64,000 nucleotides of DNA from Spirochaetae bacterium HGW-Spirochaetae-3 (GCA_002839315.1 PGXV01000003.1:62001-126000); one strand, 5' to 3'. Shown: positions 55,614 through 63,453, counted from the stretch's first letter. Notes: generated by a model from the letters alone, not told the origin. Made by a program: numbers and translations.

Positions 55614-56960
55614 ATGTCGACAAAAACATTCAAGGGCGGCGCGCATCCGCCCGAGCGAAAGGACCGTAGTGCGTCCAGTCCTATAGAGGTCCTGCGCAAC
55701 GTGACGCAAGTCGTTATCCCCGTGAACCAGCACTTCGGGGCGCCGATCCAGCCTCTCGTGAAGGTCGGGGACCAGGTCAAGCGCGGCCAGAAGATCGCCG
55801 ACGCCGACGGAAGGATGACCGTGCCCTTGCACGCGTCCGTATACGGAACCGTCAAGAAGATAGAGCCGCGCATGCAGGCCAATAACCTGGAGGGGCTGGC
55901 GATCGTCATCGAGCCGCTACCGGGCGACGAGGCGGTGTTCATGCCTACCCTCGACCCGTTCTCCTGCTCCAGGGAGGAGGCGCTCGCGCGCGTCCGCGAG
56001 GCGGGCATCATCGGCGTCGGCGGCGCCGGCTTCCCCGCGCACGTCAAGTTCGCGCCCCCGCCCAACAAGCCCATCGAATACGTCATCGCCAACGCCGCCG
56101 AGTGCGAACCGTTCCTGACCATCGACGAGCGCGTGATGGAGGAGAGCCCCGAGGACTTCATAGACGGCATCGCCATCGTCATGAGGATAACCGGCGCCAC
56201 GAAGGGCGTCGTCGGACTCGAGGACAATAAGATCCACCTCGTCCCGATTCTAGAGAAGGCGATAGGGCAGAAGGCGAGCGGCCTGGATATCGTCGTTCAG
56301 CTCCTTCGGACGAAGTACCCGCAGGGCGGCGAGAAGATGCTTATCACCGCGGTTACCGGCCGCGAGGTCCCGTCCGGCGGCCTGCCTATGGACGTCGCCT
56401 GCGTCGTCAGCAACGTGGGGACCCTGAAGGCGGTATCCGAGGCCTTCCGCAAGGGCAAGCCGGTGATCGACACCGGCCTGACCGTGACGGGGGGAGCCTG
56501 CGAGACGCCCAAGAACCTGTTCGTGCCCGTAGGCATGCTGGTACAGGACCTGTTCCCCGACGTAGTCCGCTATGACGAGAAGAAGCTACGCCGCCTCGTG
56601 ATGGGCGGGCCGATGATGGGCCCCGCCGTACCGTCGATGCAGGTGCCGATACAGAAGAACACCTCCGGCGTGCTCCTGATGGACGCCGCGGAGGCGAAGG
56701 TATACGAGGAAGGCCCGTGCATACGCTGCGGCCGTTGCATGCGGGCCTGCTCGTGCAGGTTGTCGCCCGCGTTGCTCAACGTCGCGCTGAAGGCCGGCGA
56801 CCTCGACGAGGCGGAGAGGATAGGAGCGCTCGACTGCATCGAATGCGGAACCTGCAGCTTCGTCTGCCCGTCGCATATCCAGCTCGTCCAGCGTTTCCGC
56901 ATAGGAAAGCAGCTCGTCCGGGCCAAGAAGCAGAAGGAGGCCCAGCGTGCCGGCAAATAA
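55614..56960 (+). CDS. rnfC: Rnf complex subunit C
   Basis: Peripheral cytoplasmic subunit of the Rnf ferredoxin:NAD+ oxidoreductase, which couples electron flow to Na+ or H+ export. The 448-residue protein has the N-terminal RnfC barrel (HFGAPIQPLVKVGDQVKRGQ), the NADH/FMN-binding GVGGAGFPAHVKFA, and two [4Fe-4S] motifs CIRCGRCMRACSCRLSP (about residue 368) and CIECGTCSFVCPSHIQL (about 408). ATG 55614 begins the conserved sequence; AGGAG lies a little far upstream (12 nt). It opens the operon rnfCDGEAB. Confidence 0.95.
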   Translation: MSTKTFKGGAHPPERKDRSASSPIEVLRNVTQVVIPVNQHFGAPIQPLVKVGDQVKRGQKIADADGRMTVPLHASVYGTVKKIEPRMQANNLEGLAIVIEPLPGDEAVFMPTLDPFSCSREEALARVREAGIIGVGGAGFPAHVKFAPPPNKPIEYVIANAAECEPFLTIDERVMEESPEDFIDGIAIVMRITGATKGVVGLEDNKIHLVPILEKAIGQKASGLDIVVQLLRTKYPQGGEKMLITAVTGREVPSGGLPMDVACVVSNVGTLKAVSEAFRKGKPVIDTGLTVTGGACETPKNLFVPVGMLVQDLFPDVVRYDEKKLRRLVMGGPMMGPAVPSMQVPIQKNTSGVLLMDAAEAKVYEEGPCIRCGRCMRACSCRLSPALLNVALKAGDLDEAERIGALDCIECGTCSFVCPSHIQLVQRFRIGKQLVRAKKQKEAQRAGK

Positions 56961-57963
56961 CTTGCTACTCTCGTCGAGCCCGCACGTCTATACCGGCGTA
57001 ACGCCGCAGAAGCTGATGCTCTCGGTGATCATCGCGCTTACGCCGGTCTCGGTGTACGGCGTCGTGCTTTACGGCTTGCCCGCGCTACTGGCGATCGTCG
57101 TCTCGATAGCGACCGCCGTGGCCTCGGAGGCAGCGTTCCGCGCCGTTACCAAGCAGGACGTACGGATCGGGGACCTCTCCGCGGTCGTTACCGGACTCCT
57201 CGTCGCGCTGATATCGCCGCCGTCCATTCCGTTATGGATGGTCGCGATGGGTTCGTTCGCGGCTATCGTTCTGGCCAAGGAGTTCTTCGGCGGCCTCGGC
57301 GCTAATCCCTTCAACCCCGCGTTGATCGGCCGCGCCATACTGCTGATGAGCTTTCCCGCCGCGATGACCACCTGGCACGTACCGTTCCAGGGCATATCCG
57401 ACGCCACGACGGGCGCTACGCCCCTTAATATCGTCAAGATGGGCGGAACGATCGCCGACGTCGGGCAGGGCTTCGTAGCGAACGGCCTGGCCACCGCTTC
57501 CGATTACGGATCAACGCTCTGGACGCTGTTCGTCGGCAATCGCGGCGGATGCATCGGCGAGAGCTCGATACTCCTCATACTCGTCGGCTTCGTCTTCCTG
57601 CTGGCTATCCGGGCTATCTCGTTCATAACGCCCGTAGCCATGGTCGGCACGGCATTCGTCGCGTCGTGGGCGCTCGGCATGGATCCGGTCTACGGCGCCC
57701 TGTCCGGCGGCATCCTGTTCGGCGCCGTGTTCATGGCTACCGACTATTCGTCCAGCCCGGTTACGCCGCTAGGCAAGGCCATATTCGGCGCGGGCGCCGG
57801 ACTCGTCACGGTCATCATACGCCGTTTCGGCGGCTATCCCGAGGGCGTGACCTACGGCATCCTGATGATGAACGCCGTCGCTCCGTTCATGGATAAGCTC
57901 CGCGTCAAGAAGTACGGCTTCGTAGCCCCCGCCAAGCCCGCGGCCAAGGAGGCGGCGAAGTGA
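56947..57963 (+). CDS. rnfD: Rnf complex subunit D
   Basis: A 338-residue integral membrane subunit carrying covalent FMN. The flavinylation threonine lies in TTGATPLNIVK (about residue 157), and GGLGANPFNPALIGRAILL and the membrane segments are typical of the RnfD/NqrB family. The start is GTG 56947 with AGGAGG 6 nt upstream, overlapping the rnfC end by 14 bp. Its stop overlaps the rnfG start by 4 bp. Confidence 0.95.
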   Translation: MPANNLLLSSSPHVYTGVTPQKLMLSVIIALTPVSVYGVVLYGLPALLAIVVSIATAVASEAAFRAVTKQDVRIGDLSAVVTGLLVALISPPSIPLWMVAMGSFAAIVLAKEFFGGLGANPFNPALIGRAILLMSFPAAMTTWHVPFQGISDATTGATPLNIVKMGGTIADVGQGFVANGLATASDYGSTLWTLFVGNRGGCIGESSILLILVGFVFLLAIRAISFITPVAMVGTAFVASWALGMDPVYGALSGGILFGAVFMATDYSSSPVTPLGKAIFGAGAGLVTVIIRRFGGYPEGVTYGILMMNAVAPFMDKLRVKKYGFVAPAKPAAKEAAK

Positions 57964-58565
57964 AGAAGGATATACTAAGGCTGGGCATAGCCCTGGCCCT
58001 GTTCGCCGCCGGAGCCTGCGCGGCCCTGGCCGTCGTCTATACCGTCACGGAGCCGACCATCGCCGGCCTCGAGAGGGAGCAGCTCAAGGCGTCGCTCCAG
58101 GACCTGTTCCCCGACGCCGACTCGTTCGACGCCATCGAAGGAGGCCTGGAATCGAGCGTACCCGGCGTAACCGTCACCGGCGCGTGGAAGGCCGGCCGCG
58201 GAGACGCGACGCTCGGCGTCGCTATCAAGGCTTCCGCCTCCAGCTACGGCGGAGACGCCGTAATGCTCGTAGGCGTCTCTACCGACCGGCGCATCGCAGG
58301 CGCCCGCGTAATGACGCTCTCCGATACCCCCGGCCTCGGCGCCAACGCCGTCAACCCGGCGTATTTCGTCGACAAGACCGCTAAGAAGACTTTCCCGGGC
58401 CAGTTCGCCGGGAAGCTCATAAACGACGCGTTCGAGGTCAAGAACGACGTCGTCGCCATCAGCGCGAGCACGATCACCAGCAAGGCCCTGACGAGCATCG
58501 TCAAGGAAGCCGGCTTGGTCGGCTCGGCGTGGCTCGAGGGCAACGCCAGCGGAGGAACCCGATGA
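57960..58565 (+). CDS. rnfG: Rnf complex subunit G
   Basis: A 201-residue subunit with one N-terminal membrane helix (LGIALALFAAGACAALAVVY) and a periplasmic FMN-binding domain. The C-terminal motif VAISASTITSKALTSIV contains the flavinylation threonine in the place where most homologues read SGAT; here it is SAST. TPGLGANAV is the conserved loop before it. The start is GTG, overlapping the rnfD stop. Confidence 0.93.
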   Translation: MKKDILRLGIALALFAAGACAALAVVYTVTEPTIAGLEREQLKASLQDLFPDADSFDAIEGGLESSVPGVTVTGAWKAGRGDATLGVAIKASASSYGGDAVMLVGVSTDRRIAGARVMTLSDTPGLGANAVNPAYFVDKTAKKTFPGQFAGKLINDAFEVKNDVVAISASTITSKALTSIVKEAGLVGSAWLEGNASGGTR

Positions 58566-59188
58566 ATCGCATGTGGAAGATATTCGTTAAGGGGCTCGTC
58601 GCCGAGAATCCCCTGCTGATGCTGATGATCGGCCTCTGCTCTTCGGTAGCCGTCACCTCGAGCGTCTCGAACGGCATAGGCATGGGCCTGGCGATGACCT
58701 TCGTCATCGTGTTCGCCGAGTTCGTTATATCGCTGTTCAGGAAGCTCATACCGAGCGACGCGCGCATCCCGATATTCATCATCGTCATCGCGGCCTTCAC
58801 CACGATGGTCGACCTCTCGATGCAGGCGTATTTCCCGGCCTTGTCCAAGTCGATGGGCGTGTTCATACCGCTGATCGTCGTCAACTGCATCATCATGGGC
58901 CGCGTCGAGGCCTTCGCCAGCAAGGAGAAGCCGCTGGACGCCGTCGTCGACGCGCTCGGCATGGGCCTCGGGTATACCTGGGTGCTCATCGGCATCGCTA
59001 CGCTACGCGAGCTGCTCGGCAACGGGTCGCTCATGGGAGCCAGGATAATGCCCGAATCGTTCCAACCCATACTGTTCTTTACGCTGCCGCCCGGCGGCTT
59101 CATGGTGTTCGCGCTTTTCATCTCGTTGAATCTCTGGCTTAAGAGGAAGATGGCCGCCAACGCCGTCGTCGCCAAGGAGGCCGCATGA
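58562..59188 (+). CDS. rnfE: Rnf complex subunit E
   Basis: A 208-residue membrane protein with six helices, homologous to RnfA/NqrD. Recognisable pieces are GLVAENPLLMLMIGLCSSVAV, LIVVNCIIMGRVEAFASKEK and GYTWVLIGIATLRELLGNGS. RnfA and RnfE form the central membrane pair that holds an Fe-S cluster. Start ATG 58562 overlaps the rnfG stop. Confidence 0.95.
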   Translation: MNRMWKIFVKGLVAENPLLMLMIGLCSSVAVTSSVSNGIGMGLAMTFVIVFAEFVISLFRKLIPSDARIPIFIIVIAAFTTMVDLSMQAYFPALSKSMGVFIPLIVVNCIIMGRVEAFASKEKPLDAVVDALGMGLGYTWVLIGIATLRELLGNGSLMGARIMPESFQPILFFTLPPGGFMVFALFISLNLWLKRKMAANAVVAKEAA

Positions 59189-59760
59189 ACCTCGCCAAGA
59201 TCTTTATATCGGCCCTCCTGATCGATAATATCGTGCTGATGCGCTTCCTCGCGCTCTGCCCGTTCATCGGCATGTCGATAGACGTCTCCAAGAGCGTCGG
59301 CATGGGCCTAGCCGTGACCTTCGTGACGGTTATCGCGACGGTCGTCACCTGGCCGCTGTACACGTTCGTGCTGCTGCCGCTTAACCTGACGTTCCTCAAG
59401 ATACTCGTGTTCATCCTGGTGATCGCGTCGCTCGTGCAGCTCGTCGAGTTCTACCTTAAGAAGAACGTCCCGGGGCTATACGCGTCGATGGGTATCTACC
59501 TGCCGCTGATCACGACCAATTGCGCTATCCTCGCGGTCACCTTCGATAACATCTCCAAGGGGTTCAACCTCATCGAGTCGGTCGTCTACGCCGTCGGCGT
59601 AGCGCTAGGATTCATGCTGTCGCTCGTGCTGCTCGCCGGAGTCCGCGACCGGCTCAAGACCGCGCCGATACCGAAATTCCTGCAAGGGACGCCTATCCTG
59701 TTCGCCTCCACGAGCCTCCTGGCCGTGGCGTTCATGGGCTTCTCCGGCCTGATCAAGTAA
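59185..59760 (+). CDS. rnfA: Rnf complex subunit A
   Basis: A 191-residue six-helix membrane protein: DNIVLMRFLALCPFIGMS (with the conserved Cys of the intramembrane cluster), LITTNCAILAVTFDN (second conserved Cys) and GLIK at the end. It pairs with RnfE in opposite topology. It overlaps the rnfE stop by 4 bp and is followed by rnfB. Confidence 0.96.
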   Translation: MNLAKIFISALLIDNIVLMRFLALCPFIGMSIDVSKSVGMGLAVTFVTVIATVVTWPLYTFVLLPLNLTFLKILVFILVIASLVQLVEFYLKKNVPGLYASMGIYLPLITTNCAILAVTFDNISKGFNLIESVVYAVGVALGFMLSLVLLAGVRDRLKTAPIPKFLQGTPILFASTSLLAVAFMGFSGLIK

Positions 59761-59773
59761 GGAGCGCCCGGAA

Positions 59774-60616
59774 ATGAATGTCATACTGATAACGCTCGGC
59801 TTCTCCGCCGCGCTCGCGTTCATCCTCGGAGCCGCGCTCGGTTTCTTCAAGGAAAAGTTCAAGGTCGAGCGCGATCCCAAGATCGACCAGGTCCGGGACG
59901 CGCTGCCCGGCGTCAATTGCGGCGGCTGCGGCTATCCCGGCTGCGACGGGTACGCCGAGGCGGTCGCCAAGGGCGACGCGCCCGTTACGAAGTGCGCGCC
60001 CGGCGGCAAGGCGGTCGCGGACGCGCTCGGCGGCCTGATGGGCGTCAACGCGTCCTCCGAGGATACGGTCGCCGTTCTCCTCTGCCACGGAACCAAAGAC
60101 GTCGCGCCCGTAAAGGGCGAGTACGTCGGCGTGAAGACGTGCCGCGCCGCCAAGCTCTCCTCCGGCGGGACCAAGCTCTGTCCCTACGGTTGCCTGGGCT
60201 ACGGCGACTGCGTGAGCGTCTGCCAGTTCGACGCGCTGAATATGGGGGAAGACGGCCTGCCGCACGTGGATTACGAGAAATGCACCGGGTGCGGCATGTG
60301 CATAAAGGAATGCCCGCAGCAGATACTGAGCTCCGTCCCCCGGGCGCGAAAAGGCTCGGTCGTCCTGTGTTCCAACCGAGCCGTCGTCAAGGCTACGGTA
60401 ATGAAGAGCTGTAAGGTCGGTTGCATCAAGTGCGAGGCCTGCGTCCGAGCCTGCCCCGAGCAGTGTATAACGATGGTCAACGGGGTGCCCGTTACCGACT
60501 ACTCGAAGTGCACCTCGTGCGGGATTTGCGTACAGAAGTGCCCGACGAAATGCTACAAGCTCGTCCAGGCCGACGTCTTCGGCGATGAAATCGTATCTGG
60601 AGATACTACAGACTAG
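59774..60616 (+). CDS. rnfB: Rnf complex subunit B
   Basis: The ferredoxin-docking subunit, 280 residues. An N-terminal membrane helix is followed by the RnfB-specific cluster motif VNCGGCGYPGCDGYAEAV, then CPYGCLGYGDCVSVC and two ferredoxin-type pairs (CTGCGMCIKECP, CEACVRACPEQC, CTSCGICVQKCPTKC), giving several [4Fe-4S] clusters for electron transfer to RnfC. It is the last gene of the operon and ends before a large terminator hairpin. Confidence 0.95.
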   Translation: MNVILITLGFSAALAFILGAALGFFKEKFKVERDPKIDQVRDALPGVNCGGCGYPGCDGYAEAVAKGDAPVTKCAPGGKAVADALGGLMGVNASSEDTVAVLLCHGTKDVAPVKGEYVGVKTCRAAKLSSGGTKLCPYGCLGYGDCVSVCQFDALNMGEDGLPHVDYEKCTGCGMCIKECPQQILSSVPRARKGSVVLCSNRAVVKATVMKSCKVGCIKCEACVRACPEQCITMVNGVPVTDYSKCTSCGICVQKCPTKCYKLVQADVFGDEIVSGDTTD

Positions 60617-60639
60617 GATCTCGAATATACAATTTATTT

Positions 60640-60687
60640 AGGGACAGAGCTTTTGGTTCATATACCTTGGAAGCTCTGTCCCTTTTT
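60640..60687 (+). terminator. rnf operon terminator / palindrome upstream of the Y1 transposase
   Basis: AGGGACAGAGCTT (60640-60652) pairs perfectly with AAGCTCTGTCCCT (60671-60683) around an 18-nt loop, followed by TTTTT. Palindromes ending in GGGACAG are frequently seen beside Y1 transposase genes, so it may also be a recognition end for the gene at 60736 (inference). Confidence 0.8.
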
Positions 60688-60735
60688 AGTTTAAAAAGGC
60701 GAAAGCGCTATAGCGCATCATAGCGTATTGATTAC

Positions 60736-61266
60736 ATGAGGAAGAGACGACATCTTGTACGAGGAGCCTGCTATCATGTTACGATGAGGGCGAACCGGAA
60801 GGAGATGATTCTGGATGCTCCAGGTATTAAGGCTCTATATATCCAGGTTGTCCGAGAAGCACGACTTCGGTATCGGTTCAGAATAGATAATTTCACGATA
60901 ATGGGAAATCATGTACATCTGCTTATCAAGCCGGAAGAGAATGAGTGCTTATCTAGGATTATGCAATGGATAAATAGCGTCTTCGCTATACGGTATAACA
61001 AATTATTCGGATTATGCGGGCATGTCTGGGGAGAGCGGTTTTATTCTCTAATTCTAGCTCGACTACAGGATTATATTCGTGTTTTCAAGTACATAGACGA
61101 GAATCCGGTAGCTGCGCATTTAGTACTATTCGCAGATAAATGGGTATTTGGAGGCTTATTCCATTCCAGAAAAGGGATTTGGACTGTTCTTTCGCCTCCG
61201 ACACTGCTTCTTTGCTTGCTATTCCCAAGACATCTGCCGAATTCGCTCATGACGAAGAAACGGTAG
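60736..61266 (+). mobile_element. REP-associated (Y1/HUH) transposase, RAYT type
   Basis: A 176-residue single-strand DNA transposase of the Y1_Tnp group. The N-terminus RKRRHLVRGACYHVTMRANR is typical of the REP-associated branch; FTIMGNHVHLLIKPEEN contains the HUH metal motif (His-Val-His), and RVFKYIDENPVAAHLV is the conserved C-terminal segment with a tyrosine. Unlike IS200, RAYTs are usually single domesticated copies that mobilise short palindromic repeats. The gene is much more AT-rich than its surroundings, so it is probably imported. It lies between the rnf terminator palindrome and the tRNA-Gly locus with its palindromic element. Confidence 0.88.
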
Positions 61267-61276
61267 TGATGCTTAG

Positions 61277-61305
61277 TTGACACGCGCAGCTGAAATTTGT
61301 ATACT
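61277..61305 (+). promoter_or_regulatory. Very strong sigma-70 promoter
   Basis: TTGACA (61277-61282), 17-nt spacer, TATACT (61300-61305): the best match to the housekeeping consensus in the window after the rpmH promoter. Expected transcription start about 61312. Confidence 0.8.
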
Positions 61306-61311
61306 AATAAC

Positions 61312-61473
61312 AAGTGATCCTAATAGATCACTTTTCCGGCATGTTATCATGCCGCCCTATTTCAGTCCTTCGCTTAGAACGCATTCATGCTGTTCTTTGC
61401 GTTGGGCCAAGCGCAAGTTGTCCGGTCCTGCGCTTCTTTGATAGTTACCGTCGCTTCGGCGACGTTTTTTTTT
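61312..61473 (+). ncRNA. Candidate small RNA or tRNA leader between transposase and tRNA-Gly
   Basis: A ~160-nt unit bounded by the strong promoter at 61277-61305 and a perfect terminator (CGTCGC-TTCG-GCGACG plus nine T, 61449-61473). It has no convincing ORF. Internal hairpins: AAGTGATC/GATCACTT (61312-61333), CGGCATG/CATGCCG (61337-61354) and AGCGCA/TGCGCT near 61408-61434. I do not recognise it as 4.5S, 6S or tmRNA. As tRNA-Gly begins only 4 nt after the T-run, the terminator may instead be an attenuator in the tRNA transcript. Confidence 0.45.
61449..61473 (+). terminator. Terminator immediately upstream of tRNA-Gly
   Basis: CGTCGC pairs with GCGACG over a TTCG tetraloop, followed by nine T residues. 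The tRNA starts at 61478. Confidence 0.88.
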
Positions 61474-61477
61474 CCTT

Positions 61478-61548
61478 GCGATCGTCGTATAACGGTATTA
61501 CCCGAGCTTCCCAAGCTCGTGACGCGGGTTCGACTCCCGTCGATCGCT
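61478..61548 (+). tRNA. tRNA-Gly (anticodon CCC)
   Basis: A 71-nt cloverleaf: acceptor GCGATCG/CGATCGC, anticodon arm CGAGC-TTCCCAA-GCTCG with anticodon CCC, T-arm GCGGG-TTCGACT-CCCGT. Discriminator base T; CCA is not encoded. The D-arm (GTATAACGGTATTAC) is short, as in other glycine tRNAs. Confidence 0.93.
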
Positions 61549-61610
61549 AGACGATAAAACCCCGGTAACCCGGGGTTTTGTCGTCTATAAGCGCCGACGG
61601 GAGTCGAGCC
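61527..61610. repeat. Palindrome: tRNA-Gly 3' end plus terminator, inverted
   Basis: 61595-61610 is the reverse complement of the tRNA T-arm region 61527-61542 (15 of 16 bases), and the terminator stem lies between. As at tRNA-Ile2, the right arm contains a small AT insertion (61587-61590, ATAA) at the junction of terminator and inverted tRNA sequence. Confidence 0.8.
61549..61586 (+). terminator. Terminator hairpin directly after tRNA-Gly
   Basis: AAAACCCCGG pairs with CCGGGGTTTT, and the stem extends outwards through AGACGA/TCGTCT (17 pairs including one G:T). It starts at the first base after the tRNA. Confidence 0.85.
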
Positions 61611-61731
61611 GAGGAGCGCGCCGAGCGAATGCGAGGAAGAGCGGCCATGGATGGCCGCGAAAGCGCTCCGAGGCGGCGCGAAGCGGCCAGGAGGGCGGCG
61701 AGCATAGCGGATTCCCGTCTATAAGCGCCGA
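61582..61731. repeat. Direct repeat pair enclosing the second structured element
   Basis: CGTCTATAAGCGCCGA occurs at 61582-61597 and again at 61716-61731. The following inverted tRNA part is recognisable but degenerate in the second copy. The 118 bp between contain the structured element 61613-61669. The layout is the same as at tRNA-Ile2. Confidence 0.75.
61613..61669. repeat. Structured element, copy 2 (tRNA-Gly side)
   Basis: Outer stem GGAGCGC (61613-61619) with GCGCTCC (61663-61669); 21-nt joining segment (61620-61640) identical to copy 1 at 18 positions; inner stem GCGGCCAT-GG-ATGGCCGC (61641-61658); 4-nt joiner GAAA. The inner stem differs from copy 1 by a C-to-G change on one arm and the matching G-to-C on the other. 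The outer stems differ in sequence but both pair. Confidence 0.75.
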
Positions 61732-61771
61732 TTGAAATCGAGGGGGAGAGAGCGCTGTGCGAATGCAGGGT

Positions 61772-62065
61772 TTATTCGACGGTAAACGTTACGTAGGCGC
61801 CCTTCGGGGAGCGTTCGGATATGTCGAGAGATTCGACACGGGCGCCCGGAGGTCCGTGGTTCAGCCAGGAAACGTAGCGGTTGATCGCCGATTCGGAACC
61901 TTCGGCGTATGTTTCTACGCCTCCGTCGGGGAGATTGCTGATCCAGCCGCTGATACGAAGCGAACGGGCGATTGAGCGCGCTTCGTATCTGAACCCGACG
62001 CCTTGAACGCGGCCCCGAACCAGGGCGAGTATCGCTTTTCCGCGTTCTTCGTCACGTTCCTGCAT
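61772..62065 (-). CDS. acyP: Acylphosphatase
   Basis: Hydrolyses carboxyl-phosphate bonds of acyl phosphates. The 97-residue protein has ILALVRGRVQGVGFRYEARS (phosphate-binding loop with catalytic arginine) and GWISNLPDGGVETYAEG (catalytic asparagine), and ends VTFTVE. It overlaps the upstream response-regulator gene by 14 bp, so it is the third gene of a small operon with two receiver-domain proteins. Acyl phosphates can phosphorylate receiver domains, so the pairing may be functional (inference). Confidence 0.93.
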   Translation of the reverse strand: MQERDEERGKAILALVRGRVQGVGFRYEARSIARSLRISGWISNLPDGGVETYAEGSESAINRYVSWLNHGPPGARVESLDISERSPKGAYVTFTVE

Positions 62066-62432
62066 TTTCCGGCTTTTTTCGGAGGATGGCGCGAACCCGC
62101 TGCTCCAGTTCGGAGTAGTCGAAGGGCTTGTAGATGACCTCGTACGGAATGTCGAACTCTGGGCGGAGGAAGCCGGACGTGATGATAACGTCCATTTCCG
62201 GGCAATATTTCTTAAGGAATTTGATCCAATAGTCGCCGCCGAGGATATCCATGCGGTAATCGGTAAGGATGATATCCACGTTGTAATCGAGTAGTAGCTT
62301 GATGGCGCCGACGCCATCGGAGGCGACGAATACATCGTAGCCCTTCTTGCGAAGATAATCCCGTAGCGTGAGGCGAATCGCGTCCTCGTCCTCGACTATC
62401 AGGATTATTCCATCGGTTTTTTTAATTTCCAT
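62052..62432 (-). CDS. Single-domain response regulator
   Basis: A 126-residue stand-alone receiver domain. Acidic pair in ILIVEDEDAIRLTLRDYL, phosphoacceptor Asp in IILTDYRMDILGG (about residue 57), threonine/serine in VIITSGFLRP and the lysine in VIYKPFDYSELE. No output domain. It is 3 bp downstream of the HTH-receiver gene and overlaps acyP. No histidine kinase is nearby. Confidence 0.92.
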   Translation of the reverse strand: MEIKKTDGIILIVEDEDAIRLTLRDYLRKKGYDVFVASDGVGAIKLLLDYNVDIILTDYRMDILGGDYWIKFLKKYCPEMDVIITSGFLRPEFDIPYEVIYKPFDYSELEQRVRAILRKKPENAGT

Positions 62433-62435
62433 TGT

Positions 62436-63044
62436 TTAGCGAACCTTTCCGGCGAAATCCGCCAATATCGAGCCGAGCAGGTCGAAATCGAGCGGCTTCG
62501 GCAGGAACGCGTCGGATCCCGCCTCGAGAGCGCGGTCCTTTATCTCGTCAGTATCCAGTCCCGTGATAGTTATTACGAACGGTTTTCCGAAAGCGGGTTC
62601 GTTTTTTATCTTGTGACAGATCTGGTTGCCGTCCAGTCCGGGAAGGTCTATATCCAGGATGACGAATCCGGGCCGCTTATCGGTAAGGAGCGCGCCCGCT
62701 TCGAAGCCGTCGAACGCCTGCAGTATCGTAAAGGCCAGAGGACCTTTTTCTATGAATTTTTTGACTATATCGTTAAGCTCGGCATCGTCGTCGATTATTA
62801 CGAGGCGAGACCAATCGACGTCGGAATGAGTCGCAGTCACGAGCTCGGCTGGAACGCGCATTTTCCTTTGTTCTAGGAAAGCGACGAGATCCTCCAGGTA
62901 GATCCGGTACTGGCCGCCAGGCGTCATGAAGGCCTTGAGATAGCCGTTCCTGATCCAGTTTATAGCGGTTTGGTTTACGACGCCGCAGAGGTTCGCTACT
63001 TCGAGCGCCGAGAAAATTCTAATTTTTCGTGGTGCCTTGGCCAT
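62436..63044 (-). CDS. Helix-turn-helix plus receiver domain protein (inverted response regulator)
   Basis: A 202-residue protein with the DNA-binding domain first. Residues 1-65 are an excisionase/MerR-type winged helix (FSALEVANLCGVVNQTAINW, IRNGYLKAFMTPGGQYRIYL, EDLVAFLEQRKMRVP). Residues ~78-200 are a receiver domain with LVIIDDDAELNDIV, phosphoacceptor in FVILDIDLPGLDG, VITITGLD and FLPKPLDF. Most response regulators have the receiver first. Together with the following lone receiver it suggests a phospho-switch without a linked kinase. AGGTGA precedes the ATG. Confidence 0.9.
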   Translation of the reverse strand: MAKAPRKIRIFSALEVANLCGVVNQTAINWIRNGYLKAFMTPGGQYRIYLEDLVAFLEQRKMRVPAELVTATHSDVDWSRLVIIDDDAELNDIVKKFIEKGPLAFTILQAFDGFEAGALLTDKRPGFVILDIDLPGLDGNQICHKIKNEPAFGKPFVITITGLDTDEIKDRALEAGSDAFLPKPLDFDLLGSILADFAGKVR

Positions 63045-63186
63045 CGCTTCACCTTTTCGCTAAAAAATTCGGGCATGCAGGGTATTATTGATTCTACTAT
63101 AGCCAGAGTGTAGTTAAAATATCCAGAATGTCAATAAAATATTAGGAATAGAAGCGGTCCTTCCTATACCTGTACTTTCTGACGCG

Positions 63187-63215
63187 TTGACCAAACGAGG
63201 CATACCGTCTATAAT
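63187..63215 (+). promoter_or_regulatory. Strong sigma-70 promoter for rpmH-rnpA
   Basis: TTGACC (63187-63192), 17-nt spacer, TATAAT (63210-63215), leader of about 70 nt to rpmH. It lies in the 248-bp spacer between the divergent HTH-receiver gene and rpmH. Confidence 0.8.
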
Positions 63216-63292
63216 CCGGCGGCTATGGTAATGAGAAACGCTCTCGGACGGTGTTTACCGTTCGTGGGGATATATTCCGAGGAGACATCGTC

Positions 63293-63448
63293 ATGAAGCG
63301 AACGTATCAGCCCAGCAGGACCCGCCGCGTCAGGAAATTCGGATTCAGGGCTCGCATGAAGACCAATGGCGGCAAGGCCATCCTGAAGAGGCGCCGCGCC
63401 AAGGGCCGCATCAAGCTCAGCACTTCCGACGAGAAGAAGAAGTACTGA
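63293..63448 (+). CDS. rpmH: 50S ribosomal protein L34
   Basis: A 51-residue basic protein starting [20 protein letters not shown] with [14 protein letters not shown], the invariant L34 sequence; a few extra charged residues (SDEKKKY) extend the C-terminus. CGAGGAG lies upstream of ATG 63293. rnpA follows after 5 bp, the conserved order at bacterial origins. Confidence 0.97.
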   Translation: MKRTYQPSRTRRVRKFGFRARMKTNGGKAILKRRRAKGRIKLSTSDEKKKY

Positions 63449-63453
63449 TCACC

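Noticed and set aside
60736-61266. Complete IS200/IS605 insertion sequence
   Set aside because: No TnpB gene and no convincing matched left and right ends were found, and the sequence type is closer to REP-associated transposases, so I annotate only the transposase gene.
61314-61550. 78-residue frame running from the candidate small RNA through tRNA-Gly
   Set aside because: It crosses a terminator and a tRNA gene, with no family resemblance.
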